The position numbers and the translations under genes are program-made. The notes below the pieces were generated by a model, which worked only from the letters and a program-made list of their open reading frames with translations, did not search any database and had not been told where the DNA came from. Below, piece by piece: positions 1-13,512 of a DNA stretch of 64,000 nt. Source of the stretch: Allomyces macrogynus ATCC 38327 (lineage: Eukaryota > Blastocladiomycota > Blastocladiomycetes > Blastocladiales > Blastocladiaceae); assembly GCA_000151295.1 (NCBI GenBank), contig GG745331.1, positions 1,783,710-1,847,709 on the forward strand. Reading direction: 5' to 3'. Numbering within the stretch: position 1 is the stretch's first letter; every line of letters begins with the position of its first letter.

Positions 1-2851
1 ACGTATCGCGTCCCCGGGACGGGACTGCCGAGGCGAGCGGGGTCGCCGGGTGGCCGAGAACGGGAGAGCGGTTGTCGCCGGGGATTGGACCCCACTCCCC
101 GGGCCCGGCGCCGGGCGCAACCGGGTGGCGTCGACATGTAGATTGTGGTGGGCGCTGAAGTCGCGGTGGGGGCGGGCATCGCCCATGCTCAGACTCAGCG
201 CGCGGTGCGGCGCCGGCGGCGCGGCGGTCGCGGTCGCGGATGGTGGTGGGGCCCACATCGCGGGTGTGGGAGGCGCTGGGGTCGTGGTCGAGACGGGGGT
301 TCCTGCTGCGGGGAGGGAAATCGTGGTGGCGCCCCACATAGGCGACGCCGACGCGGACGTAACTACGGGTCCCGGCGGGTTGCCGACGGCCAGCGCCGCG
401 ACCGTCGCGGCGTTCGGCATTGTCGCAAACCCATTGATCGCAGCAAACGGCAACCCGGCACTTGGCTGTCCCGCGGAAACCGCAAACGGCGGCATCGGCG
501 GCGGTTCCGTACTCACCACCCGCAAAATCTCGCGCGTCAAGTCCATAACAGCGGGTGGGATCGGCCAGTGCGTAACGAGCCCTTCGTTGAGCTGCACGGC
601 CTGCGTCAGGTACTCGACGAGTTCGCGCGGGTTGGCGGGTACGGCGGCGGCGTTGCGCCAGACGAGGTACAGCGTCACAGTGAGGACATGTACAGCGTGC
701 GGCACGTACATGGACAGCGCGGGTAAAACGCCGTCCGAGTGCGCGGCCTGCAGAATGTAGAGAATCGCCTTGACAGTCGTCATGCACACGTTGGTTACGT
801 TCGGGAGCGCCGCGAGGCCGCCGTCGGGGACCGGGTCGACGAGGAACGGGCGGTACTGTGGGAGATGGGGAGGTGTCGTCAGCCATGTCCACCATCAAAT
901 TCGACACGAAGCAAGACAGACGAACCAGCGTGAGCACCGTCAGATAGTAAATCAAGTTCAAGTGCAGCGCAAACGGGCTTTCCGCGCGTCTTGCCGTAAA
1001 CGAGAACCGCAAGTGCGCCGGCAACGCCGCCAACCACTGCTCGAGCGCCGTCGAGTGCGCGCCCAGGCACGCAACACGATGAATCGCCCGAAACGCGTTA
1101 TTCGCGTGCGCAATCTGTCCCTGGATCTGCCCGAGCCGTAACTGCACGCAAAAGTCGCGCACGGCCGGATCGTCGGCACCACCAGGTACCGCATCCGGCA
1201 TCGGCATGGCAAAATCCTCGTCGCGAATGGCCAGTGCGCGGCCGAGCGCGAGCGCGAGCATGCGGTCCATGGCGTAGCAGCACCACCAGACGGTGCGCAC
1301 GCGGTGCATTTGCCGTTCGGAGAAGAAGGACTGTACGGGTAACCGCGCGAGATCGAGATGCAGACCAACGTCCTGCGCGATGCGAATGGCCAGGCCGGAG
1401 AGCGCCCAAGCGGACCCCTTGCCGTCGGGCGCCTCGGTCATGGCGAGCAGCATCAGGCCACACGTGCGCGACAGGGACGGTGCGGCCGAGAGCGTGCGGT
1501 GCAGCAGCTTTTTGGCCTTGCGCACATGGATCGCTGGGTGCTGAAACCCCGGTGGTCGTGGTCGGCCGAGGCGCACGATCCACTGCGCGGCCACGGCAAA
1601 GAGCGAGTGCTGCTCAAAGTAGAAGCGCTCGCCCGATTCGGCGCGGCGGTAGAAATTGAGCTGGTCGCGGTCTATGATTGGGAAGAATCTACATGGGTAG
1701 CCACATGAGTGAGACTTGCACGCGACCCAGTCAGGAGCGACCATCGATAACGTACGGTCGCAGGTATTCAAAGTAAAACTCGATAAGATGCTCCTGCAAG
1801 TCCATGGGCGGCAACTCGAGCGGGTCGAGCGCATCGAGCTCCTCCTCGGGCGGGTAATCAGCGACGCACAGCAGCTTGTCTGGGTGCTCCATGACGTAGG
1901 CCGAGTTCTTGAAGCGTTCGGGGAAATGCTCGCGCAAAAAGTGGATACCGTGGCTGCTTCAATGTCCGGTCAGAATGGGCACGTTGCGACCAACACTCAC
2001 ACGCAAAGACAAGAAGACAATGACGACACGTACGTTGGCCCAACATTGCGCAAATGCTGCACGTCGTCCTTGTTGAGAGTGACGAGAAATGTGACCTTGT
2101 TTCTGGCCATGTCGATTTCCGCGTCGTTCGTCTCGCGCAGGCCGTCCGGGATCCCGGCGAGCAACGGCGGGTCGGCTGCACTCATCGACCGCATGCCGTT
2201 GGCCGCGGCAGTTGCAGCAGTGACAGCGGCGGGTGGTGGCGGGAGCATGGGCGCGGCGGGGGCCATGGTCGGTGACCCGTCCTGCACAGCAGCTGCAACT
2301 GCCGCCGCGAGCGCCGCGGCCGCCGCGGGCGGGACCACCTCGTTGGCCGTCAGCATCAAGTCAATCTCCGGGTCGAGCTTGGGCATTTTGCGCGGCGGCC
2401 CACGGCGGCGTGGCGTCGTGTAATAACAGGGGAACTGCGACTCGGAACAGTACCCGCACGCCGGGCGCGCGCCGTCGCACTTGATTCTGCAAACGAGAGT
2501 AGGACCGGGTCAGTTGGTGGTCGGAACGTGGCGGGCAGGTTGGTCCGTGCTGGGGGCATCATCAATGTACTTTTTGCGGCGGCAGATGACACAGGCCTGC
2601 GAGATGCGGGTCTTGCGCGACGCGGCCGACGAGTCGTTGGCGGCGGCGTTGCTGTCGCCATTTTGCTGCTGCTGCTGCTGTTGGTTCTGTTGCTGCTGCA
2701 GATGTTCAGGTTGCTGTTGCTGCTGTTGCTGCTGTTGCTGCTGCTGTTGCTGGCTGCCTTGACCATGGCTCCCGTCGTGGCCCGACAGCGACGACGAAGC
2801 ACTTGCATTTCCGGCCGCCGTGGCGGCCTCAGCCATGACAGCGTCGTGCAT
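1..2851 (-). CDS. Zn(II)2Cys6 transcription factor with Fungal_trans domain, 3' end cut by window edge
   Basis: Model: complement(<1..855, 926..1688, 1756..1953, 2034..2486, 2571..2851). The N-terminus is rich in Gln, Ser and Asn (polyQ coded by CTG/TTG on the plus strand near 2660-2755). It is followed by a zinc binuclear cluster beginning CVICRRKK and continuing IKCDGARPAC, so intron 1 (2487-2570) splits the cluster after its second Cys. The large fourth exon carries a Fungal_trans (PF04082) regulatory domain with the typical RTVWWCCYAMDRMLA stretch and an LTLYRPFL segment made by joining exons 4 and 5. Expected role: nuclear DNA-binding regulator, target unknown. The start at 2851 is the first ATG in the exon-1 frame. 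The C-terminus is open to position 1. Donors are GTACAT, GTACGT, GTACGT and GTTCGT. Family call is firm; the exact start is uncertain. Confidence 0.88.
2661..2757 (-). repeat. Interrupted CAG/CAA polyglutamine tract in the transcription factor
   Basis: Imperfect CTG/TTG triplets on the plus strand encode two glutamine blocks separated by a short Pro-Glu-His-Leu segment. CAA interruptions should make it more stable than the pure CAG tract at 23791. Confidence 0.8.
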
Positions 2852-3437
2852 ATGCCAGTGGCCGTCGGTGTGGTCGGTGGTTGCTGGAGCTTCTGCCGCA
2901 GGTCGGTCGTCGTTGTCCGGTGGCCGTGGATCGCGGGGCGGGTGCACTTGCGGGTGCGCGTGGGTGTCGCCTCGGTGGTCGTTCAGCGCGGGTGGCGACC
3001 GTGTGGTGGCGAAGGGCGCGAGAAAGGAGGAGAGAGAGAGAGGAAGGGAGGCGGTTGAAGCTGCGGGTGGGCAGGGGTGCGCCAGTCCGGTTTTGGCTTG
3101 CAGGTCGCGTGCTGGTTTTGGCCGCTGACGTAGGCAAGCACACGAGGATGCCGATCCTGGCGCACGTGCGCAGATTTCGAGAATCCCATCCGCAACGACG
3201 TTTCATCCCGGCGTGAGCCCGAGATCCCGGTTGCACCCGCCCCCCGATCCGGCTTCGATCGTTGCAGACGCAAATCACGACCACAGACGCTATTTATACA
3301 TCAATACGTGCATCTCATTCATGTATTTACAGCACACTGTGTGTCAGCGCCTCTCGCTCTCCTCGGCGATCCCGTTCAAATCCAAAAACCGGGCACGCCA
3401 AACTCGTGCCCATTCCCCTTGCTCTCCGCCGCTCTAC

Positions 3438-5642
<2,205 letters not shown>

Positions 5643-5862
5643 CTACACGCCCTGCTCGTCATGGAGATGTGCCCGCTGGGCAACACGACGCGCCATCAGC
5701 GCGAAGCGCACCACGATGCACTTGCACGGCTCCCGTTGTGCTCAGCACTGAAATGTGAGCACAAACCAGACTGTACCTATTGCACCAACCAAACCAAACG
5801 CGGATAGGTAAATCAAAAATATGCACACGCCCGTTCAAATCCCCGTCAAACGACTCTACGTC

Positions 5863-7042
5863 CTACTTCTTCTTGCTGCCGCCGCTCTTCTTGCTGCCCG
5901 GCGTGCCCGTTGTGCTCATGCGTGCCTTCTTGGCCGCTGGCGGCTTGGCTGCCGATGCTGGTGCCGGTGCGGATGCGGTCTTGGCGGGCGAGGCAGCGGA
6001 CTTCACGGCCTTTTGCGGCGTCGTTGCCGCCTTCTTTGCGGGCACGGGCGACTCGGTAGGCTGCTCCGACTCGACGGCCTTGCGCTTGGTCGCCTTGGCG
6101 GCCGCACGCGGTGGCGGCAGCTTCGACTTGGGCGCCTCCTTGGTCGCGGGCCGCACCATGGGCGTCGACGCCTTCTTCTCCTCTTCACCCTTCTCCACCG
6201 CCTTCTCCTCGACGGACGCCGCGTCCTCCTTCTTCTCCACTGCGCCGCATCAGCTGCGGCCGTCTTGGACTCCTTGAGTTCCGGGACGGGCACCGTGTAA
6301 TCGATGCCGAGTTCAGCGAGCAAAGCCTGCTTTTTGGCGGCCTTGATGACCAGGTTCTTGGCGCGCTTTTCCGCCGTCTTGGCATCGACCGTGTTATGCC
6401 GGCGCTGGTGGATCGCAGCCGTGTTGATAATACGGAACTTGCGGTCGGCGTTCTTGAACAGATCCGGGTGCACCTGGTCGCGCGGAATCACGCGGCACCG
6501 CAGGACGTGGCCAAAGAGGAGGTAGTTGTCCATGGTGCTCGCGACGACTTCGGCCACGGCCTCAGATTCGAATTCAATGAACGCGTAGTGCTTGGACGCT
6601 CCCGTCTACAGCGTGGACGTGGGCGTGAGCGGTCCGTACGCGATAAACGGAATAGCGAGGTCCTGTGCGTAGGTACCTTCTTGTTGCGCGACAACCGCAG
6701 CCGCGTGACCTGGCCAAACTGCGAAAAGTACTCCTTCATTTCCTTTTCGTAGAACCCGTGTGGGATGCGGCCGAGGTAGACAACGCCACGCGGCTCCTTG
6801 TCGGAGGCAGCGGCAGCAGCGTCGCCTGGGGTCGCATTGTCGTAGACGGTGATTTCCACGTCATCCTCGGCGTCTTCATCCTCGTCGTCGTCTTCATCAC
6901 CGTCGGATTCGTCGAACGGCAGCTCGTCCTCGGAGACCGGTGCGGGCGCGGCCTTCTTCTTCGGGGCGGCCTTTTCGGGCTTGCTAATGGGCGACGGCTT
7001 GGGCGCGACCTTGCGAGCGGGCTTGTTGCCGGTCTTGGCCAT
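5863..7042 (-). CDS. Nucleolar RRM protein, NIFK/Nop15-like
   Basis: Model: complement(5863..6605, 6677..7042) with one unresolved frame change near 6240. Start ATG at 7042. After a Lys/Ala/Pro-rich and then acidic N-terminus comes one RRM with RNP2 VVYLGRI and RNP1 KHYAFIEF, split by a 71-nt intron (GTACCT...TAG). The region after the RRM (YLLFGHVL..., [12 protein letters not shown]) matches the NIFK/Nop15 group, which acts in 60S ribosomal subunit assembly in the nucleolus. The C-terminal tail is Lys/Ala/Pro-rich with a basic end. The tail lies in another frame: one base appears to be missing in the GCGGCGCAGTGG area, and no canonical intron repairs it. Family call is strong; the break may be an assembly error. 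Confidence 0.82.
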
Positions 7043-7763
7043 GGTGTCGTGCGTGTTAGGAGTGCGTCGTCGTGATGATCGGCTCCAAGTTGGTTGGACA
7101 CGAGACCGAGCATTGCTCGAGGCAGGTGTGGATAGCATCACGTGCAAGCATACCTATGGTTGCCAGGCACCCTGAAGGTCGGCAACGCGCTCAATGCGTC
7201 AGATCCAGCTCTCCTCCACGTCATCTTGTTAACCACGCCGCTTTCACTGCTTTCGCGCGGCGTCGAGCAACAGACCCCTCACTCCTTGCCCTTCACTTCG
7301 GATTGCCCTCAACCATGGCAACTCCCAACTGCATGCGCGCCATGGCGATCCCGATGGCGCGCTGTACCGCGGGTTCCGCGTGCTTGTGTCTATGCGCCCC
7401 CACGATGTCGCATACGATAGAAGGCCCGCCGACGAGCCTGTCATCCAGCGCTGATCAGCGCTTCAGCTCCAGCTTCAGCTTCAGCTTCAGTTTCTCGACC
7501 GCCCGCGACGACGAATTCGTTTCTCGACACCAGTTGACGCTGCGCCCACCTGCCAGCGCGCCTACATCACGCATCGCCAATTCGTCCTGTGACCCTGATC
7601 AATCTCTCTCCAAGCCTGACTCGTCCAGTCCAGACGCACCCTTGGCCCTTCTCCAGGCTTTATTGCTCCGTCCAGTCATTCTCCACCCTGTTCCCAGCCC
7701 GACCACCGCGACCATGGCCCCGACCGCAGCCCGACCGCCGCCCAATGTCCCGACCCACACGAT
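7043..7763. other. Intergenic stretch without a recognised gene
   Basis: Open frames here have arbitrary composition and no family motif. It contains a short AGCTTC hexamer run near 7461-7496 and the upstream region of the NIFK-like gene. Confidence 0.5.
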
Positions 7764-8370
7764 ATGGCCGCAGCCACCAAGGATTCGGCGTGCCCAGCCC
7801 AGCAGCGGTTGATACCCACCGCCAAGCGCACTTTGTCTGCTGTTACTGACCAAGCGGGTGACGGCGTGGGCGTGCTGCTCGTCACGTCGCCTCCTTCGCG
7901 AAACAGCGTCTTTGCCTTACGCCTGGATGTGGACGTGACGCGATGAGCGGAAACTCACAGACCCGACCACGTGTCCAGCGAAATGGCACTGCGCGACTGA
8001 GCAAGGCCGCGCTGTGCTCTCCCTTGATCCAGCGTCGCCTGTGCACTTCATGTCGCTCATCCTCACCGACGGCGAACCCACGACGCGCAGGCTGTGGAGT
8101 CCGCCGGCGATCCCGAGCTTTGGCCATGCGCACCTGATGGCGCCCGAATTCATCACGCCGCTGCGTAAATGGACCGCCGAGTTTGGACCCAACTTTGCGC
8201 TGACCATCTTTGGCGTGCGGATTGTAGTCACGTCCGATGCCGACGCGGCCGAAAAAGTCATGGCCGAGTCGCCGTTTTTCACGAAAAAGATGTCACGCAA
8301 ACTGCATGCGCTGCACGACTTCTTTGTGCCTTCAGTTTCTCGCGACACCCACGATTCGCAAATGATTTGA
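7764..8370 (+). pseudogene. Truncated relic of a P450-reductase (CYP505-type) gene N-terminus
   Basis: Translated pieces match the N-terminal part of the intact fusion gene at 42180-45952. The shared segments are GVLLVTSP (frame from 7764), KWHCATEQGRAVLSLD against KWYLATDEGRAVLSLD, DGEPTTRRLWSPPAIP against DGEPTTRPLQSPPAIP, then APEFITPLRKWTAEFGP and SPFFTKKM. About 70 residues between the first two blocks are missing, and the frame changes. Similarity stops at about 8296, just after the P450 B-helix region, and the reading frame ends at 8370. No heme, FMN, FAD or NADPH segment follows. It is opposite in strand to the intact copy and about 37 kb away. I read it as a decayed partial duplicate, not a working enzyme. 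Confidence 0.8.
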
Positions 8371-8727
8371 ATTGAGCTCGTGAGAATCGCACACGAAGGC
8401 ACTGGGAGTGCGACCTTCAAACTGGCAAACACTATCTGAGATGCGGAAGCGCGAGATCCAAGCCTGATGTCCGACTCTCTGCGCAAGAAGCCACTTCAAG
8501 CAGTCCGAGCGAGTCCGAGCAGCAATTACAGGAATTCAAGACGCGCCAAACGACCAAGATATCGAAAATAGCGATGCATTTTTCATGACACTTAGGATGA
8601 GTTCGGAATTATGAGGTGACAATCAAAAGGGGATGATGAGCGAGGGAAATCACGCAAGGGGGAGAGGAACAAAAAAGCACGACCGACAACATTTTACACA
8701 ATCGTCCGGTCAGCAATACGAGCACAC
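8371..8727. other. Lower-GC spacer without a gene
   Basis: A relatively AT-rich stretch between the P450 relic and the stop codon of the repeat protein. No supported feature seen. Confidence 0.5.
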
Positions 8728-11015
8728 TTAGCAGAACGACGGGTGCGCGACCGTGGCCGAGTGCGCGTCAATCGACTGGTACTGGCCCTGAGCCTGCGTC
8801 GCCGAGACGCTGGCGCCCGACGCGTCAATCGACTGGTACTGGCCCTGCGCCTGCGCGGCGAACACATCGGCGTGGCCGTGGCCAGCCGAGGCGTCGACCG
8901 TCTGGTACTGCGCCTGCGCCTGCTGAGCGAACACATCGGCGTGGCCGTGGCCCGAAGCCGACGCGTCGATCGTCTGGCCCTGGAACTGCGCCTGCTGAGC
9001 AAACACGTCGGCGTTGCCGTGACCCGACGACGCGTTGATCGACTGGCCCTGGAATTGCGCCTGCTGAGCAAACACATCAGCGTGGCCGTGGCCGTGCGCC
9101 GAAGCATCAATCGACTGGCCCTGCCACTGCGCCTGCTGCGCGAAAGCGTCGGCGTGCGACGTGTGAATCGACTGCGTCTGCGCCTGAACCTGCGACGCGA
9201 TCGCGTCAATGTTGTGGTGCACGGCCGACGCAAAGTCGATGTGCTGGCCCTGGAATTGCGCCTGGAGCGCCGAAATGTCGAAACCGTGGCCCGCGAACCA
9301 CGAACCGTCGTCGTGGCAGTGCACAATGTACGAGCCGTCGTCGTGGCAGTGGCCGTGCGTCGTCGTCGCCGACGTGGTCGACGCATCAATCGTCTGCTGC
9401 TGCGCCTGGCCCTGGGAGACCGAGACCGACGAGCCGTGCGCCGACGAAACGTCCACAGACTGATGTTGCGCCTGACCCTGGGTAGCCGAGACGGTGGTCG
9501 ACGAGCCGTGCGCCGAGGACGAAACATCAATCGACTGCTGTTGCGCTTGGCCCTGGGTAGCCGACACGGTCGTCGTCGTCGTGCTCGTGGCGTGGGTCGC
9601 CGGGTCGTACGTGATCGTGGTCGTGCAGTGCGTCGCCGGGTCGTACGTGACGGTGGTCGTGCAGTGCGAGACGGGATCAACCGTCACGGTCGTCGTGCAG
9701 TGAGTAATCGGGTCGACCGTGACCGTCTGATGCTGGATCTGGCCCTGCGACGCCGACACGGTCGTCGAGCCCGAAGTCGACGCGTCGATCGTCTGCTGTT
9801 GCGCCTGGCCTTGAGCGACCGACACGGACGAGCCGCTGTGACCAGCGGTCGAAACATCGGCCTGCTGGTACTGGCCCTGCGCCTGCGTCGCCGAAACCGA
9901 GGAACCGCCGTGGCCAGCCGCCGACGCGTCGATCTGCTGGTACTGGCCCTGCGCCTGCGTCGCGGAGACGGTCGTCGAGCCGTGACCAGCCGCCGAGGCA
10001 TCAACCTGCTGGTACTGGCCCTGCGCCTGCGTCGCCGAAACCGAGGAACCGCCGTGGCCAGCCGCCGACGCGTCGATCTGCTGGTACTGGCCCTGCGCCT
10101 GCGTCGCGGAGACGGTCGTCGAGCCGTGGTGGCCGCCCGTCGAGGACGCGTTGATCTGCTGGTACTGGCCCTGCGCCTGCGTCGCCGAAACCGAGGAACC
10201 GCCGTGGCCAGCCGCCGAAGCATCGATCTGCTGGTACTGTCCTTGCGCCTGCGTCGCGGACACAGACGTCGTGCCGTGCGCCGACGGGTCAGCCGTCACG
10301 GTCTGATACTGGCCCTGGATCTGCGTGGCCGAGACGTCGGCACCGCCGTGGTGACCACCAGTCGCCGACGCGTCAATCGTCTGGTACTGGCCTTGCGCTT
10401 GCACAGCCGAGACGTCGGCACCGCCGTGGTGGCCGCCCGTCGAGGACGCGTTGATCTGCTGGTACTGGCCCTGGATCTGCGTGGCCGAGACGTCGGCACC
10501 GCCGTGGTGACCGCCAGTCGCCGACGCGTCAATCGTCTGGTACTGGCCTTGCGCTTGCACAGCCGAGACGTCAGCACCGCCGTGGTGACCGCCCGACGAC
10601 GAAGCGCCAACAGCCTCGAACTCCCCTTGGGCCTGGGTCGCGGAAACCTCCGACCCCTTTGTGATGGCCGCCAGTCGACGAGGCATCAACGGTCTGAATC
10701 TGGCCCTGCGCCTGGATCGCGCCCGCGTCAGCTCCGCCGTGATGACCGCCCGACGACGAAGCGCCGACAGCCCGGCTCTCCCCTGGGCCTGGGTCGCGGA
10801 AACCTCCGAGCCGCCGTGGTGACGCCAGACGACGACGCATCAACGGTCTGAATCTGACCCTGCGCTTGGAATCCGCACCCGTCAGCGCCGCCGTGGTGAC
10901 CGCCCGACGACGAAGCGCCGACAGCCTGGAACTCGCCCTGGGCCTGGGTCGCGGCAACCTCCGAGCCGCCGTGGTGGCCGCCAGTCGACGACGCCTCGAC
11001 GGCCTGAATCTGGCC
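8728..11015 (-). repeat. Tandem minisatellite of about 72-78 bp units within the repeat gene
   Basis: Units recur at 72 or 78 bp, with some shorter variants. Neighbouring units are nearly identical at DNA level in 9840-10620, as expected for recent unequal exchange, and more diverged toward 8728. Confidence 0.85.
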
Positions 11016-11176
11016 CTGACGAAGGAGGGCCCCAGCTTAGTGATGGGGAGGGGGAGGAGGGAATTGTTCAGTTTGGGTCGCGGAGCCGACCGGCCGCGTT
11101 TGGACGGGTTTTGGATGTAGAAAACGGTGGAGAGCGGGGGTCCGGAGGAGCCCGACGTGGCACCAGGAGCCGCCAT
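8728..11176 (-). CDS. Gln/His/Gly-rich tandem-repeat protein of unknown function
   Basis: I do not recognise this family. The array is open from about 10689 to the stop at 8728 (about 650 codons). It consists of more than twenty imperfect units of 22-26 residues built on VSATQAQGQYQ-x-IDAS followed by a Gly/His/Ala/Ser spacer. Unit types shift along the protein: HHGG-rich first, then GHGGSS, then a Thr-rich block with DPATHCTTT units, then HCHDDGS pairs, then AQQAQFQGQ-ADVF units. Upstream, the same repeat continues in other frames. A plausible first exon starts at ATG 11176 (MAAPGATSGSS) and joins by a possible 110-nt intron (11016-11125) to repeat sequence, but at least two frame breaks lie at 10650-10830. 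No signal peptide or membrane segment is seen; very hydrophilic. The antisense frames are Arg-rich shadows. Confidence 0.65.
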
Positions 11177-13512
11177 GATGTAGAGTTGGTGGTGGTGGTG
11201 GGGGGGGGGGGGTGGTGGAAGATGAAAGCTCGAAAGCTGTTCTGGCGAGTTGACGACGGGCCGGGGCGCGCGCCGGTTATATATGGGCGCGACGCGGTCG
11301 CGACCCACGCGCGTGGTGCATGCAGCTGCTGCCGTTGACCTGGCGGGAACCTTGTTGAACCATGGGCACCGCGAGCAGTTGCTGGGCAAAAAGGAGGGTG
11401 TCGGGACGGGTTGGTCGGCACGGTGGGGAGGAGCGCAGTGATCGCCAACGTGTCACAGCCCGCACGTCGCTGTACGTCCTCTTGCCCCCTTGTTAGTCAT
11501 TTCGGGCGGGTGCGGTGTGTTCTTGCAACATGCGCGCTGCGCACACCGCGCTCAGCGGTCAACGACGGGCGGGCGCAGCGCGTGCAGAACGGCGGTCATG
11601 CATGCGGACAGCCACTCCTTTTGGGCCGAGCGGTGTGCGTTGATGAACCGCTCCGCCTGTGTGGATCATCGCAACCCGACGGCGAACCCTTTGATGAGGT
11701 CTGCAGCCCGTCAAGAAGCCGGTCAAGCGCATGGGCAGAGACGGCGCTGCGGTGAACGCTCGGGCTGAGATGTCGTGAGCTTGTCCATGGGAAGAGGGCC
11801 CGACGGGCCGATGAAAAGGCTGCTGCCGTCATTGCAATCTGGCTTCCCACCGCTCGCTCCCTGCCGTGGGGCGCAGCAAAGTAAGCGGCCTGCCGCAGCT
11901 GGGCGCAAGAAGCCGGGTATGGCATGCTGATGCTGCATGTGCCTCACCGCTCCAGCTGTGACGAGGGCCAGCGGACCGTACGCCTCCGCACCGCTCGCCT
12001 TCCCACGCGGTTATTTGTGCGGACGGTGGCGGCGTGATCGTTGGTGATGCCGTTCTGCCGCAAGTGTCCCGCGCGGAAACGCACGCGACGTCGTCCAACC
12101 CGCGCCGCTAGGGCACGACCACACCGCACGACCGGCTACCGTGACCCCAAGGGGAAAGAACGCGCGCGACGGCTGACAGAGACCACCGCGACCGACGCGA
12201 TCATGGTGCCAGACGTGGGCGACGTGCGCAATTCGCGACGTTGTGGAGGACGGACCGACCGTGGGGCTCGTCATTTACGCGAGGAGCGTGAGGAAAATCG
12301 CAACGGGCACGTCCCTTCATCGTTTGTGGGATGAACGTCGCAACGGACGCGTGGTGAGCAGCGCTTTCTGGCCAACTGAACCGAAGTTGACCGAGAGACG
12401 ATCTCGTAATGAATTTCCTGGGTGGCCAGAACCCGTCGCGTTCCATTCAATCAATGTCCATCAAGTGTGAGTTGCACCAAGTCGACTGGCCGAACGCCGG
12501 ACGGTTGCGCGCGTGCCGACTTCATATGGATGATTGGTTGCACACGCGATTGGAGACGGTGACGCGCGCGATCGCTCGCGTGAAGGAACATCAACCACGA
12601 CCACAACGCGTCCCAAAAATCATCCCATCTGCATGTATTGTTCGACCAACCCCATGAGCACGACAGCCACACGACGGCGGCGCAGGGACTCCACCGTGGT
12701 GACCAGCTTCGTCCGAATCATGGGAGGTTGCAAATGAGCTCCGCGTGCGCGCACCACTCTTCGCTATGATGCGTGGCCATGATGTGTCCCGGGCCAACAG
12801 GAGGTGGACGTGCAGGAGGACGACGCGGAAGCCGGGTTCGCTGTGCTGGGATGCTCATCGGTGGTTCGGCGCGGCTCATCGCGTGGCGCAGGTGGTGGGC
12901 AAAGGCCGGCGAAGTGATGAGGAGGAGGACGTGGAAGTGGAAGTGGAAGCAGGTGGGCCCTGCGATATTTACCAGGCCAGGGATCATGTACGCGCGCCGC
13001 GGTTCGCGGCCAGCATCGGTGGACGTGCGACGCGGTGGGGACGAGGGGTGGTATCAGCGTGTCGAAGAGAACGAGACACGAACAGCACCAGCACGTGAGG
13101 CAAAGAGCTGTGAGAGTGTGCGTGTTGCTCGACAGTCGCACCGCGTAGCCGACATGGATGCAGGCCGGGGAGCTGGGAGGTAGCTGGCGGGCATCTTTGA
13201 ATCAATGCATCGCGTAGCATGGGTCCGTGAGCAGGATTTGGGAGCAGCGCGGCGCGAGAAGCTGAGGGGACCGCACACGCGTCGTGCTTGGGATGTGCTC
13301 ACGGACATCGGCGGACGAGACGCAGCGAGAGCTCGGCGAAGGCGCGACGAGAAGGTCGAGATAGCAGGGATGGATCATGTTCGCGCGCGATTACCCGACA
13401 CAAAGCAACGTGAGCCGCGGCGTGGCCATGTGCGGCGTTGGCACCTCCTTGCAACAGGAGGACAGGAATAGCGCTCTATTTGGTTCAACGACACGGCCCC
13501 AAGAAACGTCAT
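11177..13512. other. Gene-poor stretch
   Basis: About 2.3 kb in which I find no recognisable coding sequence. Open frames are short with arbitrary composition. A 13-G run lies at 11200-11212. Confidence 0.5.
11277..11287 (-). promoter_or_regulatory. TATA-like box upstream of the repeat gene
   Basis: The sequence TTATATATGGG (plus strand) lies about 100 bp upstream of ATG 11176 of the minus-strand repeat gene. Motif and distance only. Confidence 0.4.

Noticed and set aside
8743..10851. 702-codon plus-strand frame opposite the repeat gene
   Set aside because: Arg/Leu/Val antisense shadow. The minus strand has the His/Gln/Gly pattern, the third-position bias and a proper stop.
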